Of a stretch of DNA of 64,000 nt, positions 50,602 through 58,912 are shown in pieces. Both the position numbers and the translations under genes were made by a program. How positions within the stretch are numbered: the stretch's first letter is position 1; every line of letters starts with the position of its first letter. Origin of the DNA: VXYL01 sp965116345 (GTDB lineage: Bacteria > Pseudomonadota > Gammaproteobacteria > Pseudomonadales > Azotimanducaceae); the NCBI GenBank assembly GCA_965116345.1, contig OZ220680.1:1860001-1924000 (forward strand), written 5' to 3'. The notes beneath the pieces are model-generated. The model saw only the letters and a program-made list of their open reading frames with translations. It was not told the DNA's origin and did not search any database.

Positions 50602-52658
50602 TGTCCTCGCCGGACCGCGAAGACCGGTTCAGCGCTCCTGTCACCGAGCTTCCCGGCGTCGGTCCCGGTACTGCCGAGAAGCTGGCACGACTCGACGTCG
50701 AAACGATCGGCGACCTGATCCTGCATCTACCCTACCGCTACCAGGACCGGACCCGATCCGTACCCTTCGACGAACTCGAACCGGGCAGCGAGTGCCTGGT
50801 CGTGGGTCGAGTCACTGCCTCGGCTGTCGCCTACGGGCGTCGCCGGTCCCTGCTCACCCGACTGACCGACGAACGCGGTGCCCTGTCGGTCCGGCTGTTC
50901 CACTTCTCGCGCAGCCAGCAGCAGGGCATTCGCCCCGGCATGTGGATGCGTTGCTTCGGCGAGGTGCGGATGGGTCCTGCGGGCAAGGAGATGGTCCATC
51001 CGGAGTACCGGATGCACCGCGACGAGCCGCCGCCCGCACCGCCGGAACTAACCCCCGTCTACCCCGCGACCCTGGGCCTTACCTCCGCCCGGATCGGCAA
51101 GTGGGTAACCGCAGCGCTTGAACGTTGCGGGGAGGTAAGTGCAAGCCGTCTGCCGGATGACGACTTCCCCGACCTGATGGACGCGATCCGCCATCTCCAT
51201 GGTCCGACCGGCGACGCCGGCCAGGCGGACTCGTCTCGGCTGCAGGCTGCGCGCGAACGGGTGGCGCTCGACGAGCTGACCGGCCACTTCCTGGTGATGA
51301 AGCGCCGTCATGCCCTGCTCGACAAGCAGACCACCGTGGCGCTCCCCTCGGGACCCAAGTTGGGCCGCGCGCTGCTGGACACACTCGGCTTCCGCCTCAC
51401 CCGCGCCCAGGCTCGGGTGACCGGAGACGTGCTGAACGACCTTGCCCGGCAACGCCCGATGATGCGCCTGCTGCAGGGCGACGTCGGCTCCGGCAAGACG
51501 GTCGTCGCCGCCTTCGCCGCCATCCGCGCGGCCGAACGCGGCTGCCAGACGGCGATCATGGCACCCACGGAGATTCTCGCCGAACAGCACTTCGAGACCC
51601 TGAGTACCTGGCTCTCGCCCCTCGGCATCGGCGTGGGGCTGCTCACCGGGCGGCAGAGTGCGGCACAACGGCGTGCCCGTCTCGCGGCGGTCAAAGACGG
51701 CAGCGACCTGGTTTCGGTGGGCACCCATGCGCTGTTCCAGACGGGGGTCGAGTTCCAGGAACTCGCCCTCGCCATCATCGACGAGCAGCACCGTTTCGGC
51801 GTCCATCAGCGCATGCAGCTCCGCGACAAGGGCCGCCTGCCCCACCAACTGATCATGACCGCCACGCCGATTCCCCGGACGCTCACAATGGCCCTGTACG
51901 CGGACATGGACGTCTCGACCATCGACGAAATGCCGCCAGGACGGCTGCCGGTACGCACCCACGGCGCGGCGATGTCGCGTCGGCGCGAGGTGATCGAGCG
52001 CGTCCACGACTGGTGCCGGTCGGGACGCCAGGGCTACTGGGTATGCACCGCCATCGAGGACGACGACGAGAACGAACTGAACGCCGCCGAGTCCGTCCAC
52101 GCTGAACTTGCCGCCGACATGCCGGGGCTGCGCGTCGGTCTCGTCCACGGCCGGCTGCCGCAAGCCGAAAAGAACGCCGTCATGGCGGACTTCAAAGCCC
52201 GCGAAATCGACATCCTGGTGGCGACGACGGTGATCGAAGTCGGCGTCGATGTGCCCAACGCGTCGGTCATGGTGATCGACAATGCCGAACGGCTCGGTCT
52301 CGCGCAGCTGCACCAGCTTCGCGGCCGGGTGGGACGGGGAACGACCCAGGCCACCTGCATCCTGCTCTACGAAGCGCCGCTCAGCGCCTTCGCCCGCGAG
52401 CGCCTGGCGGTGATGCGCGATACCACCGACGGCTTCAAGATCGCCGAGAAGGACCTGGAACTCCGCGGTCCCGGCGACATTCTCGGTACCCGGCAGACTG
52501 GCGAGGAGACCTTCAAGCTCGCCGACCTCGGCACCCACCGCCATCTCGTGCCCCGGGCAGTGGCCCTCGGCAATCGCCTATTGACCGAGGACCCGGCAAC
52601 CGCCGCGACGATCATCGCGACTTGGGGCCGTGCCGAGGCGGAGTACGCGACCGTATAG
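50601..52658 (+). CDS. recG: ATP-dependent DNA helicase RecG
   Basis: Branch-migration helicase that remodels stalled replication forks. 685 residues. The N-terminal wedge domain (LPGVGPGTAEKLARLDVETIGDL; RYQDRTRSVPF) precedes the motor: Walker A LLQGDVGSGKTVVAAFAA near 290, IIDEQHRFGVHQR near 391, TATPIPRTLTMALY near 420, QGYWVCTAIED, VATTVIEVGVDVPNASVM near 530, QLRGRVGRG near 562 and FKIAEKDLELRGPGDILGTRQ near 608. Only two bases separate its TAG from that of the convergent nicotinamidase. Confidence 0.97.
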   Translation: MSSPDREDRFSAPVTELPGVGPGTAEKLARLDVETIGDLILHLPYRYQDRTRSVPFDELEPGSECLVVGRVTASAVAYGRRRSLLTRLTDERGALSVRLFHFSRSQQQGIRPGMWMRCFGEVRMGPAGKEMVHPEYRMHRDEPPPAPPELTPVYPATLGLTSARIGKWVTAALERCGEVSASRLPDDDFPDLMDAIRHLHGPTGDAGQADSSRLQAARERVALDELTGHFLVMKRRHALLDKQTTVALPSGPKLGRALLDTLGFRLTRAQARVTGDVLNDLARQRPMMRLLQGDVGSGKTVVAAFAAIRAAERGCQTAIMAPTEILAEQHFETLSTWLSPLGIGVGLLTGRQSAAQRRARLAAVKDGSDLVSVGTHALFQTGVEFQELALAIIDEQHRFGVHQRMQLRDKGRLPHQLIMTATPIPRTLTMALYADMDVSTIDEMPPGRLPVRTHGAAMSRRREVIERVHDWCRSGRQGYWVCTAIEDDDENELNAAESVHAELAADMPGLRVGLVHGRLPQAEKNAVMADFKAREIDILVATTVIEVGVDVPNASVMVIDNAERLGLAQLHQLRGRVGRGTTQATCILLYEAPLSAFARERLAVMRDTTDGFKIAEKDLELRGPGDILGTRQTGEETFKLADLGTHRHLVPRAVALGNRLLTEDPATAATIIATWGRAEAEYATV

Positions 52659-52660
52659 GT

Positions 52661-53287
52661 CTACCGCACGACTTCCGAAGCGCGCGCCAGCGAAACCCCG
52701 CGACGTTGCCAGTCGCCCAGCAGGTCGTCGCGGTTCTCCTCGTCGATGGCCCGCACGGCATCCGTCACGACCGTGACGTCGATCTGGGGATGTCTCGACA
52801 ACAGGCCCTCCACCGCATAGCGGTTGCAGACGTCGAGGGCGACACCGTAAAGCACGACATCATCGACTCCCAGCGCATTCACCACCGGCTCGACGTTGGG
52901 GTTGGTGAAGACATCGAAATAGTGCTTGTGGAACAGGATGTCGCCGGCATGGTCCCGGAGGCGTTCCAGCACGCTGGCGGACGGGGCTTCCGGCTCCACG
53001 ACGAGCACGTCGCGAAGCGCCGTTTCCGGGATGCGCGCCTGACCCGGCGTGCCGCGCAGGCAATGCGGCGGGAAGGTCTCCGCGAAGTCTGGGGCGTCGG
53101 AGAGTTCGTCGTCGGTGGGGTCGTGGTTGTCGGAGCTTGCGACGATGCGCACGCCATGGTCGTGGGCGAAGCCCGTCAAGGCCGCCAGGTTGGCGACGAT
53201 GGTCTCCGCGCCGTCCACGTAGAGCTTGCCGCTGGGCTGGATGAAGTCGACCTGCGTGTCGACGTCCCAGAACACGCGGATCGTCAC
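52661..53287 (-). CDS. nicotinamidase-like cysteine hydrolase
   Basis: An isochorismatase-fold hydrolase of 208 residues, probably nicotinamidase (nicotinamide to nicotinate). The catalytic Asp is D10 in WDVDTQVDFI, metal-binding SSDNHDP near 60, and the Cys lies in YGVALDVCNRYAVEGLL near 162, with the conserved His/Lys region HKHYFDVFTNPN between. Start is GTG 53287, overlapping the upstream NAPRTase stop (GTGA). That pairing with nicotinate phosphoribosyltransferase is the main argument for a nicotinamidase rather than another cysteine hydrolase. Confidence 0.82.
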   Translation of the reverse strand: MTIRVFWDVDTQVDFIQPSGKLYVDGAETIVANLAALTGFAHDHGVRIVASSDNHDPTDDELSDAPDFAETFPPHCLRGTPGQARIPETALRDVLVVEPEAPSASVLERLRDHAGDILFHKHYFDVFTNPNVEPVVNALGVDDVVLYGVALDVCNRYAVEGLLSRHPQIDVTVVTDAVRAIDEENRDDLLGDWQRRGVSLARASEVVR

Positions 53288-54366
53288 GTGACCAACTCCA
53301 GTCGGGCATTGGGTTTGAACGTTCGTCCGACCTTGGCGGCGGGTCTCCCGTCGGTACGGACGATATCGGCCGTGAAGTCGAAGTCGCCGTGGTTCGCCAC
53401 CAGGGACGATCCGACACCGTAGGTGTCCACCGGTACGCCCAACGCCTCGAAGGTGCGGATCTTGTCCACCCCGAAGCCGCCCGAGGCGACGATCCGCACC
53501 GATTCGAAGCCGGCGCCGTCGAGCGCAGTGCGGACGTTGTGGACGAGTTGGGGATTGACGCCCCGCGGATCGAACTGGCCCATGGCCGGGATCACGCTCT
53601 TGTCCACCAGGGTTCCCGAGGTGTCCAGGCGCACGCCATACAGCCGGGGGCCCAGCGCTCGGGCGACCTCGAGGGCGGTCTTCACGCTGTCGTTGTCGAA
53701 GTCCACGAGCACCACCAACTGCACGGACTCCGGCAGATGTTCCGCGAACTTGCTCGCCGCCAAGGCCGTGTCGCCGCCGTAGGCCGCGATGGCCGCATGG
53801 GGCACCGTGCCGATGCCTTCGCCGCCCCACCACCGACCCTGCACATCCGTGCTCACCGCTGCCGTGCCGCCGATGTGCGCCGCATGGCCATCACCGGCCT
53901 GCACCGCGTAGTGGTCGTGCCGTGCCGGGAAGAACAGCACATCCTTCGGCGCGGCGGCTTCCACCACGCGCCGCGTCTGGGTGGCGATGCGCGTTCGCCG
54001 GGCGAGGGCACCGAGGTAGAGGGTCTCGAGGTGGGCGAACGTGTCGTAGGGCCCCTCGACGGTCATCACCGTCTCCAACGGCTCGACGGTGTCGCCATCG
54101 TAGAGCGCGCGCACGGTCAAGGCGTCCGGGTCGTCGCTTGCCTGTTTCAGGATGGCGATGGCCTCGTCAATGCCGCAAAGCACCGCGTGAGCCTTGCAGA
54201 ACACCTGAGTCAGGACGTTCGGCGAACGGCGGTCCGCGTGCAGCACATCCCGCGTGCGAACGAAATACTTGTCGGAATACGCGCCAGCACGCATGTCTTC
54301 GACAGGAAGGCCGAAGGTCTCAGGGGCAAGACGCCGACGTGCCGAATGATCGATCACATCCTCCAT
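53284..54366 (-). CDS. nicotinate phosphoribosyltransferase
   Basis: Salvages nicotinate to NAMN with PRPP. The 360-residue protein belongs to the shorter, quinolinate-PRTase-like branch. Signature segments are DMRAGAYSDKYFVRTRDVL near 24, GALARRTRIATQTRRVVEAA near 117, FFPARHDHYAVQAGDGHAAH near 142, GTVPHAAIAAYGGDTA near 183, LVDFDNDS near 217 and ASGGFGVDKIRTFEALGVPVD with TYGVGSSL near 300-325. ATG 54366 starts the conserved region. With the nicotinamidase-like gene downstream it forms a two-gene NAD salvage operon. Confidence 0.9.
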   Translation of the reverse strand: MEDVIDHSARRRLAPETFGLPVEDMRAGAYSDKYFVRTRDVLHADRRSPNVLTQVFCKAHAVLCGIDEAIAILKQASDDPDALTVRALYDGDTVEPLETVMTVEGPYDTFAHLETLYLGALARRTRIATQTRRVVEAAAPKDVLFFPARHDHYAVQAGDGHAAHIGGTAAVSTDVQGRWWGGEGIGTVPHAAIAAYGGDTALAASKFAEHLPESVQLVVLVDFDNDSVKTALEVARALGPRLYGVRLDTSGTLVDKSVIPAMGQFDPRGVNPQLVHNVRTALDGAGFESVRIVASGGFGVDKIRTFEALGVPVDTYGVGSSLVANHGDFDFTADIVRTDGRPAAKVGRTFKPNARLELVT

Positions 54367-54541
54367 CGACCGCACTCTACGCCGATGGTGCGACAACGTA
54401 TGTCGCATCGCAAGCAGTCGGCGGCCCCGCGCTGGCCCCGCGCCACATCCGTTCTCAGACGTTCTCAGACCCGTCCACGGATGCCCGGTGGGCTGCGTCT
54501 GTTACGCTTCCCAATGCTGGCCGTTGTCGGCGCTCGGCATG

Positions 54542-54579
54542 CTCAAGGGGACTGGATGAGCTCAAGGGGACCGGATGAG
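54542..54579. repeat. 19-base tandem duplication carrying the rubredoxin start
   Basis: CTCAAGGGGACTGGATGAG (54542-54560) is followed immediately by CTCAAGGGGACCGGATGAG (54561-54579), one mismatch. Each unit contains AAGGGGA and an ATG; only the second ATG opens the rubredoxin frame. Confidence 0.9.
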
Positions 54580-54742
54580 AAAGTGGCAGTGCATCGTCTG
54601 CGGATGGATCTACGACGAGGCTGAGGGGTTCGAGGATGACGGCATACCTCCCGGTACCGCCTGGGAGGATATCCCCGAGGACTTCGTCTGTCCCGAGTGC
54701 GGCGTCGGCAAGGAAGACTTCGAGATGATCGAGATCGCCTAG
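54575..54742 (+). CDS. rubredoxin
   Basis: A 55-residue one-iron electron carrier. The two CxxC iron ligands are CIVCGWIYDEAEG near residue 6 and CPECGVGKEDFE near 39, and the linker contains IPPGTAWEDIPEDFVCP, the textbook rubredoxin sequence. AAGGGGA eight bases upstream serves ATG 54575. Its partners are unknown: no rubredoxin reductase or alkane hydroxylase is nearby. The TAG stop belongs to a palindromic repeat (family A). Confidence 0.97.
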   Translation: MRKWQCIVCGWIYDEAEGFEDDGIPPGTAWEDIPEDFVCPECGVGKEDFEMIEIA

Positions 54743-54769
54743 GGGACGTCTGATTAAGACCTCTCCTAG
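54739..54769. repeat. palindromic repeat family A, copy 4 (imperfect)
   Basis: Left arm CTAGGGGACGTCT, centre GATTA, right arm AGACCTCTCCTAG. Four mismatches from the perfect copy at 44246, two in each arm; two of them break base pairing within the hairpin. The first TAG is the rubredoxin stop. Confidence 0.9.
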
Positions 54770-54821
54770 TACGAGTAGTGTATGGTCGGAAGACCGCATC
54801 GTCATGACTGGGGGAGGGACC

Positions 54822-56141
54822 ATGAGCGACACCCCAACCACTGAGTCCACGGGACGCATCGCACTTCACTGGCAGATCGCCATCGCCCTTGCGCTGGCCG
54901 TGCTCATCGCCCTAGTGGCCAATGAAGAGACGGCAGTCTTCGGTACATCGCTGGTCGCGATCTTCACTTTCTTCGGGGGGTTGTTCCTCAACGCCTTGAA
55001 GATGATCGTCGTGCCGTTGATCGTCGCGTCGATCATCATGGGCGTGCGCAACATGGCTGCGCGGGAGAACTTCGGCCGGGTCGGCGGCAAGACCGTCGGT
55101 TTCTACGTCGCCACCGGGCTGATCGCCGTGGTCACCGGTCTGGTCCTCGTCAATGTGATCAACCCAGGCGGCGGCGAAGCGGTGAAGGAGTTGCGCGCCG
55201 ACATGCCCGACGTCTCCGACCAGCTTGCCAAGGTCGAAGGGCGGGATGCGGGCGACCTGGTCGACGTCATATCCCGCGCCATCCCCGACAACATCTTCGC
55301 GGCTGCGGTCAACATGGAACTCCTCGCGCTGATCTTCTTCAGCGTCGTGTTCGGCTACTTCATGTCCCGCCTCAGGGGTGCGGCGAGCGAGACCCTGACG
55401 AATTTCTGGACCGCGATCCACGATGTGATGATCCAGATCACGCTATGGGTGCTGCGCTTCGCGCCCTACGGGGTGTTCGCGCTGGTGGCCAAAGCACTGC
55501 TCACCGTGGACCTGCCGACACTGGTGCAGGCACTACTCTGGTTCACCCTGACCGTGTTGCTCGCGCTGGCGACCCACTTCTTCGTGACGCTACCGCTGCT
55601 GCTGCGTTTCGTCGGCGGGATCCGGCCCTACGCCTACTACGGGCGCATCATGCCGGCACAACTCATGGCGTTCTCCACGGCGTCTTCGTCGGCCACGCTA
55701 CCGGTCACCCTGCGCAGCGCCGGCCGCGCGGGAATCTCCGAGCGGACCACAAGCTTCGTGCTGCCTCTCGGTGCGACGGTGAACATGGACGGCACGGCGC
55801 TGTTCGAGTGCGTGGTGGTGATCTTCATCGCCCAGGTCTACGGTGCCGACCTCGGCTTCGCAAACCAGTTCCTCGTCGTGCTGCTCGCCCTGCTGACCTC
55901 CATCGGCGTAGCGGGGATTCCCGCCGCGAGCCTGGTCGCCATCGTGTTGATCATGACCGTGCTCGGTTTGCCGCTCGAGGCCATTGGCCTGTACATCGCC
56001 GTGGACCGGATTCTCGACATGTGCCGGACCTCGGTGAACGTCACGAGCGACCTCACGGTAACCGCGCTGGTCGCCCGCACGGAGGGCGAGGAGTTGTCCG
56101 AGGTGCGCGCGGGCGGCGCGACCGAGGACGCCGCGGCGTAA
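54822..56141 (+). CDS. dicarboxylate/amino acid:cation symporter (SLC1/DAACS family)
   Basis: A 439-residue inner membrane secondary transporter of the GltP/DctA family. Eight or so hydrophobic helices and two re-entrant hairpins are evident. Signature motifs are the serine-rich STASSSATLPVT near 287, VLPLGATVNMDGTALFE near 313, and the substrate/cation site DRILDMCRTSVNVTSDL near 396. The substrate may be glutamate, aspartate or a C4-dicarboxylate; residues do not decide here. ATG 54822 is preferred over 54804 because GGGGGAGGG lies just upstream. It is not in an operon with its left neighbour. Confidence 0.92.
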   Translation: MSDTPTTESTGRIALHWQIAIALALAVLIALVANEETAVFGTSLVAIFTFFGGLFLNALKMIVVPLIVASIIMGVRNMAARENFGRVGGKTVGFYVATGLIAVVTGLVLVNVINPGGGEAVKELRADMPDVSDQLAKVEGRDAGDLVDVISRAIPDNIFAAAVNMELLALIFFSVVFGYFMSRLRGAASETLTNFWTAIHDVMIQITLWVLRFAPYGVFALVAKALLTVDLPTLVQALLWFTLTVLLALATHFFVTLPLLLRFVGGIRPYAYYGRIMPAQLMAFSTASSSATLPVTLRSAGRAGISERTTSFVLPLGATVNMDGTALFECVVVIFIAQVYGADLGFANQFLVVLLALLTSIGVAGIPAASLVAIVLIMTVLGLPLEAIGLYIAVDRILDMCRTSVNVTSDLTVTALVARTEGEELSEVRAGGATEDAAA

Positions 56142-56168
56142 CCCACCGACGGCGTTCGCTAGTCGTAA

Positions 56169-57053
56169 ATGGGGCGGGACGCCAAGCGCAGGATCGGGGC
56201 GTTCGTGCGGTTGATGCGCATCGACCGCCCTGTGGGCACGCTGCTGTTGCTGTGGCCCACCTTGGCGGCCTTGTGGATCGCCGCCGAGGGGGTGCCCCCG
56301 CTCGGCATACTCGCCGCGTTCGTGGTGGGGACGTTTCTGGCGCGCTCCGCCGGCTGCGTCATCAACGACATCGCCGACCGCGGGGTCGACGGCCGGGTTG
56401 AGCGCACCCGCAACCGGCCCCTGCCCCAGGGCGAGGTCTCCGTCAACGAGGCATTGGTCCTGCTCGCGATCCTGGCCGGTCTTTGCCTGGCTGTCGTCGT
56501 CACTCTCAACGTGCCGGCCCGCTACCTGGCATTGGCGGGTGCCGCCGTCGCCGCTCTCTACCCGTTCCTAAAACGCTGGACGCACTGGCCCCAAGCGGCG
56601 CTCGGCGTCGCCTTCAGTTGGGGCATCCCCATGGCGTTCGCCGCCGTGAACGGCGCCACGGACTCGATCGCGTGGCTGTTGTTCGCGGCCAGCCTGCTGT
56701 GGATCGTCGCCTACGACACCCTCTACGCGATGGTCGATCGCGCCGACGACCTGGTCGTCGGCGTCAAGTCGACCGCCGTCCTGTTCGGCAACGCCGACCG
56801 GGCCGTCGTCGGTGCACTGCAGTTGGCCACCGTCGGCCTGCTCGGCTGGGTCGGCGCACGGGCCGGTCTCCAGCACGGCTGGTACCTGGCCATCACCGTC
56901 GCCGGCGGCTTGTTCGCCTACCAGCAGTGGCTGATACGCGACCGGGGCCGCGACGGGTGTTTCCGCGCCTTCGGCAACAACGTCTGGGTCGGATTCGCGC
57001 TATTCGCGGGGGCGGTCACCGAATTCGCCATCGTCGGAGCCGGCGGCCGATGA
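56169..57053 (+). CDS. ubiA: 4-hydroxybenzoate polyprenyltransferase
   Basis: Membrane prenyltransferase that attaches the polyprenyl tail to 4-hydroxybenzoate in ubiquinone synthesis. The 294-residue protein begins with RLMRIDRPVGTLLLLWPTLAALW, carries the first Asp-rich motif NDIADRGVDGRVERTRNRPL near 67 and the second, YDTLYAMVDRADDLVVGVKS, near 179, and has about eight membrane helices. The stop overlaps the dctQ start (ATGA), an unusual coupling of quinone synthesis with a TRAP transporter. Confidence 0.95.
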   Translation: MGRDAKRRIGAFVRLMRIDRPVGTLLLLWPTLAALWIAAEGVPPLGILAAFVVGTFLARSAGCVINDIADRGVDGRVERTRNRPLPQGEVSVNEALVLLAILAGLCLAVVVTLNVPARYLALAGAAVAALYPFLKRWTHWPQAALGVAFSWGIPMAFAAVNGATDSIAWLLFAASLLWIVAYDTLYAMVDRADDLVVGVKSTAVLFGNADRAVVGALQLATVGLLGWVGARAGLQHGWYLAITVAGGLFAYQQWLIRDRGRDGCFRAFGNNVWVGFALFAGAVTEFAIVGAGGR

Positions 57054-57529
57054 TCGACAGGATCGACCGCTTCACCGACGCCCTGGGCCGTGGCGTGGCT
57101 TGGCTGAACCTCGCCATGGTGGGTATCACCTGCATCGTCGTCGTGCTCCGCTACGCCTTCGACATGGGTGCGATCTTCCTCCAGGAGAGCGTCGTCTACC
57201 TGCACGGCGTCGTGTTCCTCACCGGACTGTCCTACGCGCTGCAGCACGACGCCCATGTGCGCGTGGACATCCTCTACTCCCGCTTGTCGCCACGCTCCCG
57301 GGCACTGGTCAACGGCCTTGGGCATGCGCTGCTCCTGATGCCGATCAGCATGGCCATCGTGATCGTGAGCTGGGGCTACGCCTTGAATTCGTGGGCGGTT
57401 CTGGAGGGCTCGGCCGAGGTGTCCGGGGTACCGGCGGTGTTTCTGCTGAAGTCCCTGATCCCCATCTCGGCGGCGCTGTTGTTCGTCCAGGCCGGGGCCA
57501 TGGCGTGGCGGGAGTTCCGATCAAGATGA
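57050..57529 (+). CDS. dctQ: TRAP transporter small permease subunit
   Basis: The 159-residue four-helix membrane subunit of a tripartite ATP-independent periplasmic transporter. Typical features are VVLRYAFDMGAIFLQESVVYLHGVVFLTG near residue 25-54, DAHVRVDILYSRLSPRSRALV near 64 and SAEVSGVPAVFLLKSLIPIS near 120. It starts at ATG 57050 overlapping ubiA and ends in an ATGA overlap with dctM. Confidence 0.93.
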   Translation: MIDRIDRFTDALGRGVAWLNLAMVGITCIVVVLRYAFDMGAIFLQESVVYLHGVVFLTGLSYALQHDAHVRVDILYSRLSPRSRALVNGLGHALLLMPISMAIVIVSWGYALNSWAVLEGSAEVSGVPAVFLLKSLIPISAALLFVQAGAMAWREFRSR

Positions 57530-58896
57530 TCGAGTTTCTACCGCTCATACTATTTGCTGCGGTGTTCGTGGCGCTGCTTGCCGGCTACTCGGTGGCCGCG
57601 ACGCTCGCCGGGGTCGCACTGCTGTTCGCTCTCGTCGGCGCCGCATTCGGCGTCTTCGACCTTGGGATCCTCGGTTTTCTGCCGAGCCGCCTGTACGGCA
57701 TCGTCACCAACCAGACCCTGATCGCGGTTCCCCTGTTCGTCCTGATGGGGGTGACCCTGGAACGCACGCGCATCGCCGACACCCTGCTCGAAAGCCTGTC
57801 CAGCGTCATGGGTTCGCTACGCGGCGGCCTGGGCATCGCGGTCGTCCTGGTCGGCATGCTGATGGCGGCGAGCACCGGCATCGTCGGCGCGACCGTGGTC
57901 ACCATGGGCCTGCTCGCGCTACCCACCATGCTGCGCCACGGCTACGACCCGAGGCTCGCCACCGGCACCATCTGCGCCACCGGGACCCTGGGCCAGATCA
58001 TCCCGCCGTCGATCGCCCTCGTGCTGCTCGGCGACGTGCTTTCCGGTGCCTACCAGCAGGCCCAGCTGAGCCAGGGCGCGTTCTCGCCGAAGACCGTGTC
58101 GGTCGGCGACCTGTTCGCGGGCGCATTGTTGCCCGGGCTGGTACTCGTGGCCCTCTACGTCGGCTATGTCGCGGTGACCGCCCTCCTCCGGCCCGAACGG
58201 GCGCCCCGGGCATCGGTCGGACGCGCCGAACGGGGCACCCTGTGGACCCTGCTTCGGGGACTCGCGCCGCCGCTGATCCTCATCGTCGCGGTCCTCGGTT
58301 CGATCCTCGGCGGCCTGGCGACGCCGACGGAGGCGGCGGGTGTCGGTGCGCTCGGCGCCTTGCTGCTTGCCGCCGCGTACCGCTCCCTCGATGTGCCGGT
58401 CGTGAGGGAGATCTGCATCGCCACGTTGAAGACCACGGCCATGGTCTTCTTCATCCTGATCGGTGCCTCCGTGTTCTCCCTCGTGTTCCGCGGCTACGGC
58501 GGTGACGAACTGGTGCAGGGTCTCTTCGCCGACATGCCCGGTGGTGTCTGGGGTGCGACGGTGATCGTCATGGTGGCCATCTTCCTGCTCGGTTTCATTC
58601 TCGACTTCATCGAGATCACCTACGTCGTCGTGCCCATCGTCGCGCCGATCCTGCTGGCGATGGGGCTCGACCCGGTCTGGCTCGGCGTGCTGATCGCCGT
58701 GAACCTGCAGACGTCCTTCCTGACGCCGCCGTTCGGCTTTGCGCTGTTCTACCTGCGCGGCGTCGCTCCAGCCGCCGTCGCGACGTTGGACATTTATCGG
58801 GGCGTGGTGCCCTTTATCGTCCTCCAGGTTCTGATGATGCTCATCCTGGTGGCGCTACCGGAACTCGCCACCTGGCTGCCCGGCGTTCTGTACTGA
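57526..58896 (+). CDS. dctM: TRAP transporter large permease subunit
   Basis: The 456-residue 12-helix permease that carries out sodium-driven solute uptake with DctQ and DctP. Landmarks include NQTLIAVPLFVLMGVTLER near 63, GGLGIAVVLVGMLMAASTGIVGATVVTMG near 100, TGTICATGTLGQIIPPSIALVLLGD near 146, and ATPTEAAGVGALGALL near 263. This DctM is of the FcbT3-like/mannitol-chloroaromatic family (insert GAYQQAQLSQGAFSPKTVSVGDLFAGALLPG), often paired with alpha-keto-acid binding proteins. dctP lies convergently just downstream rather than in the operon. Confidence 0.93.
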   Translation: MIEFLPLILFAAVFVALLAGYSVAATLAGVALLFALVGAAFGVFDLGILGFLPSRLYGIVTNQTLIAVPLFVLMGVTLERTRIADTLLESLSSVMGSLRGGLGIAVVLVGMLMAASTGIVGATVVTMGLLALPTMLRHGYDPRLATGTICATGTLGQIIPPSIALVLLGDVLSGAYQQAQLSQGAFSPKTVSVGDLFAGALLPGLVLVALYVGYVAVTALLRPERAPRASVGRAERGTLWTLLRGLAPPLILIVAVLGSILGGLATPTEAAGVGALGALLLAAAYRSLDVPVVREICIATLKTTAMVFFILIGASVFSLVFRGYGGDELVQGLFADMPGGVWGATVIVMVAIFLLGFILDFIEITYVVVPIVAPILLAMGLDPVWLGVLIAVNLQTSFLTPPFGFALFYLRGVAPAAVATLDIYRGVVPFIVLQVLMMLILVALPELATWLPGVLY

Positions 58897-58912
58897 TCCT
58901 CGTACGACTCGC

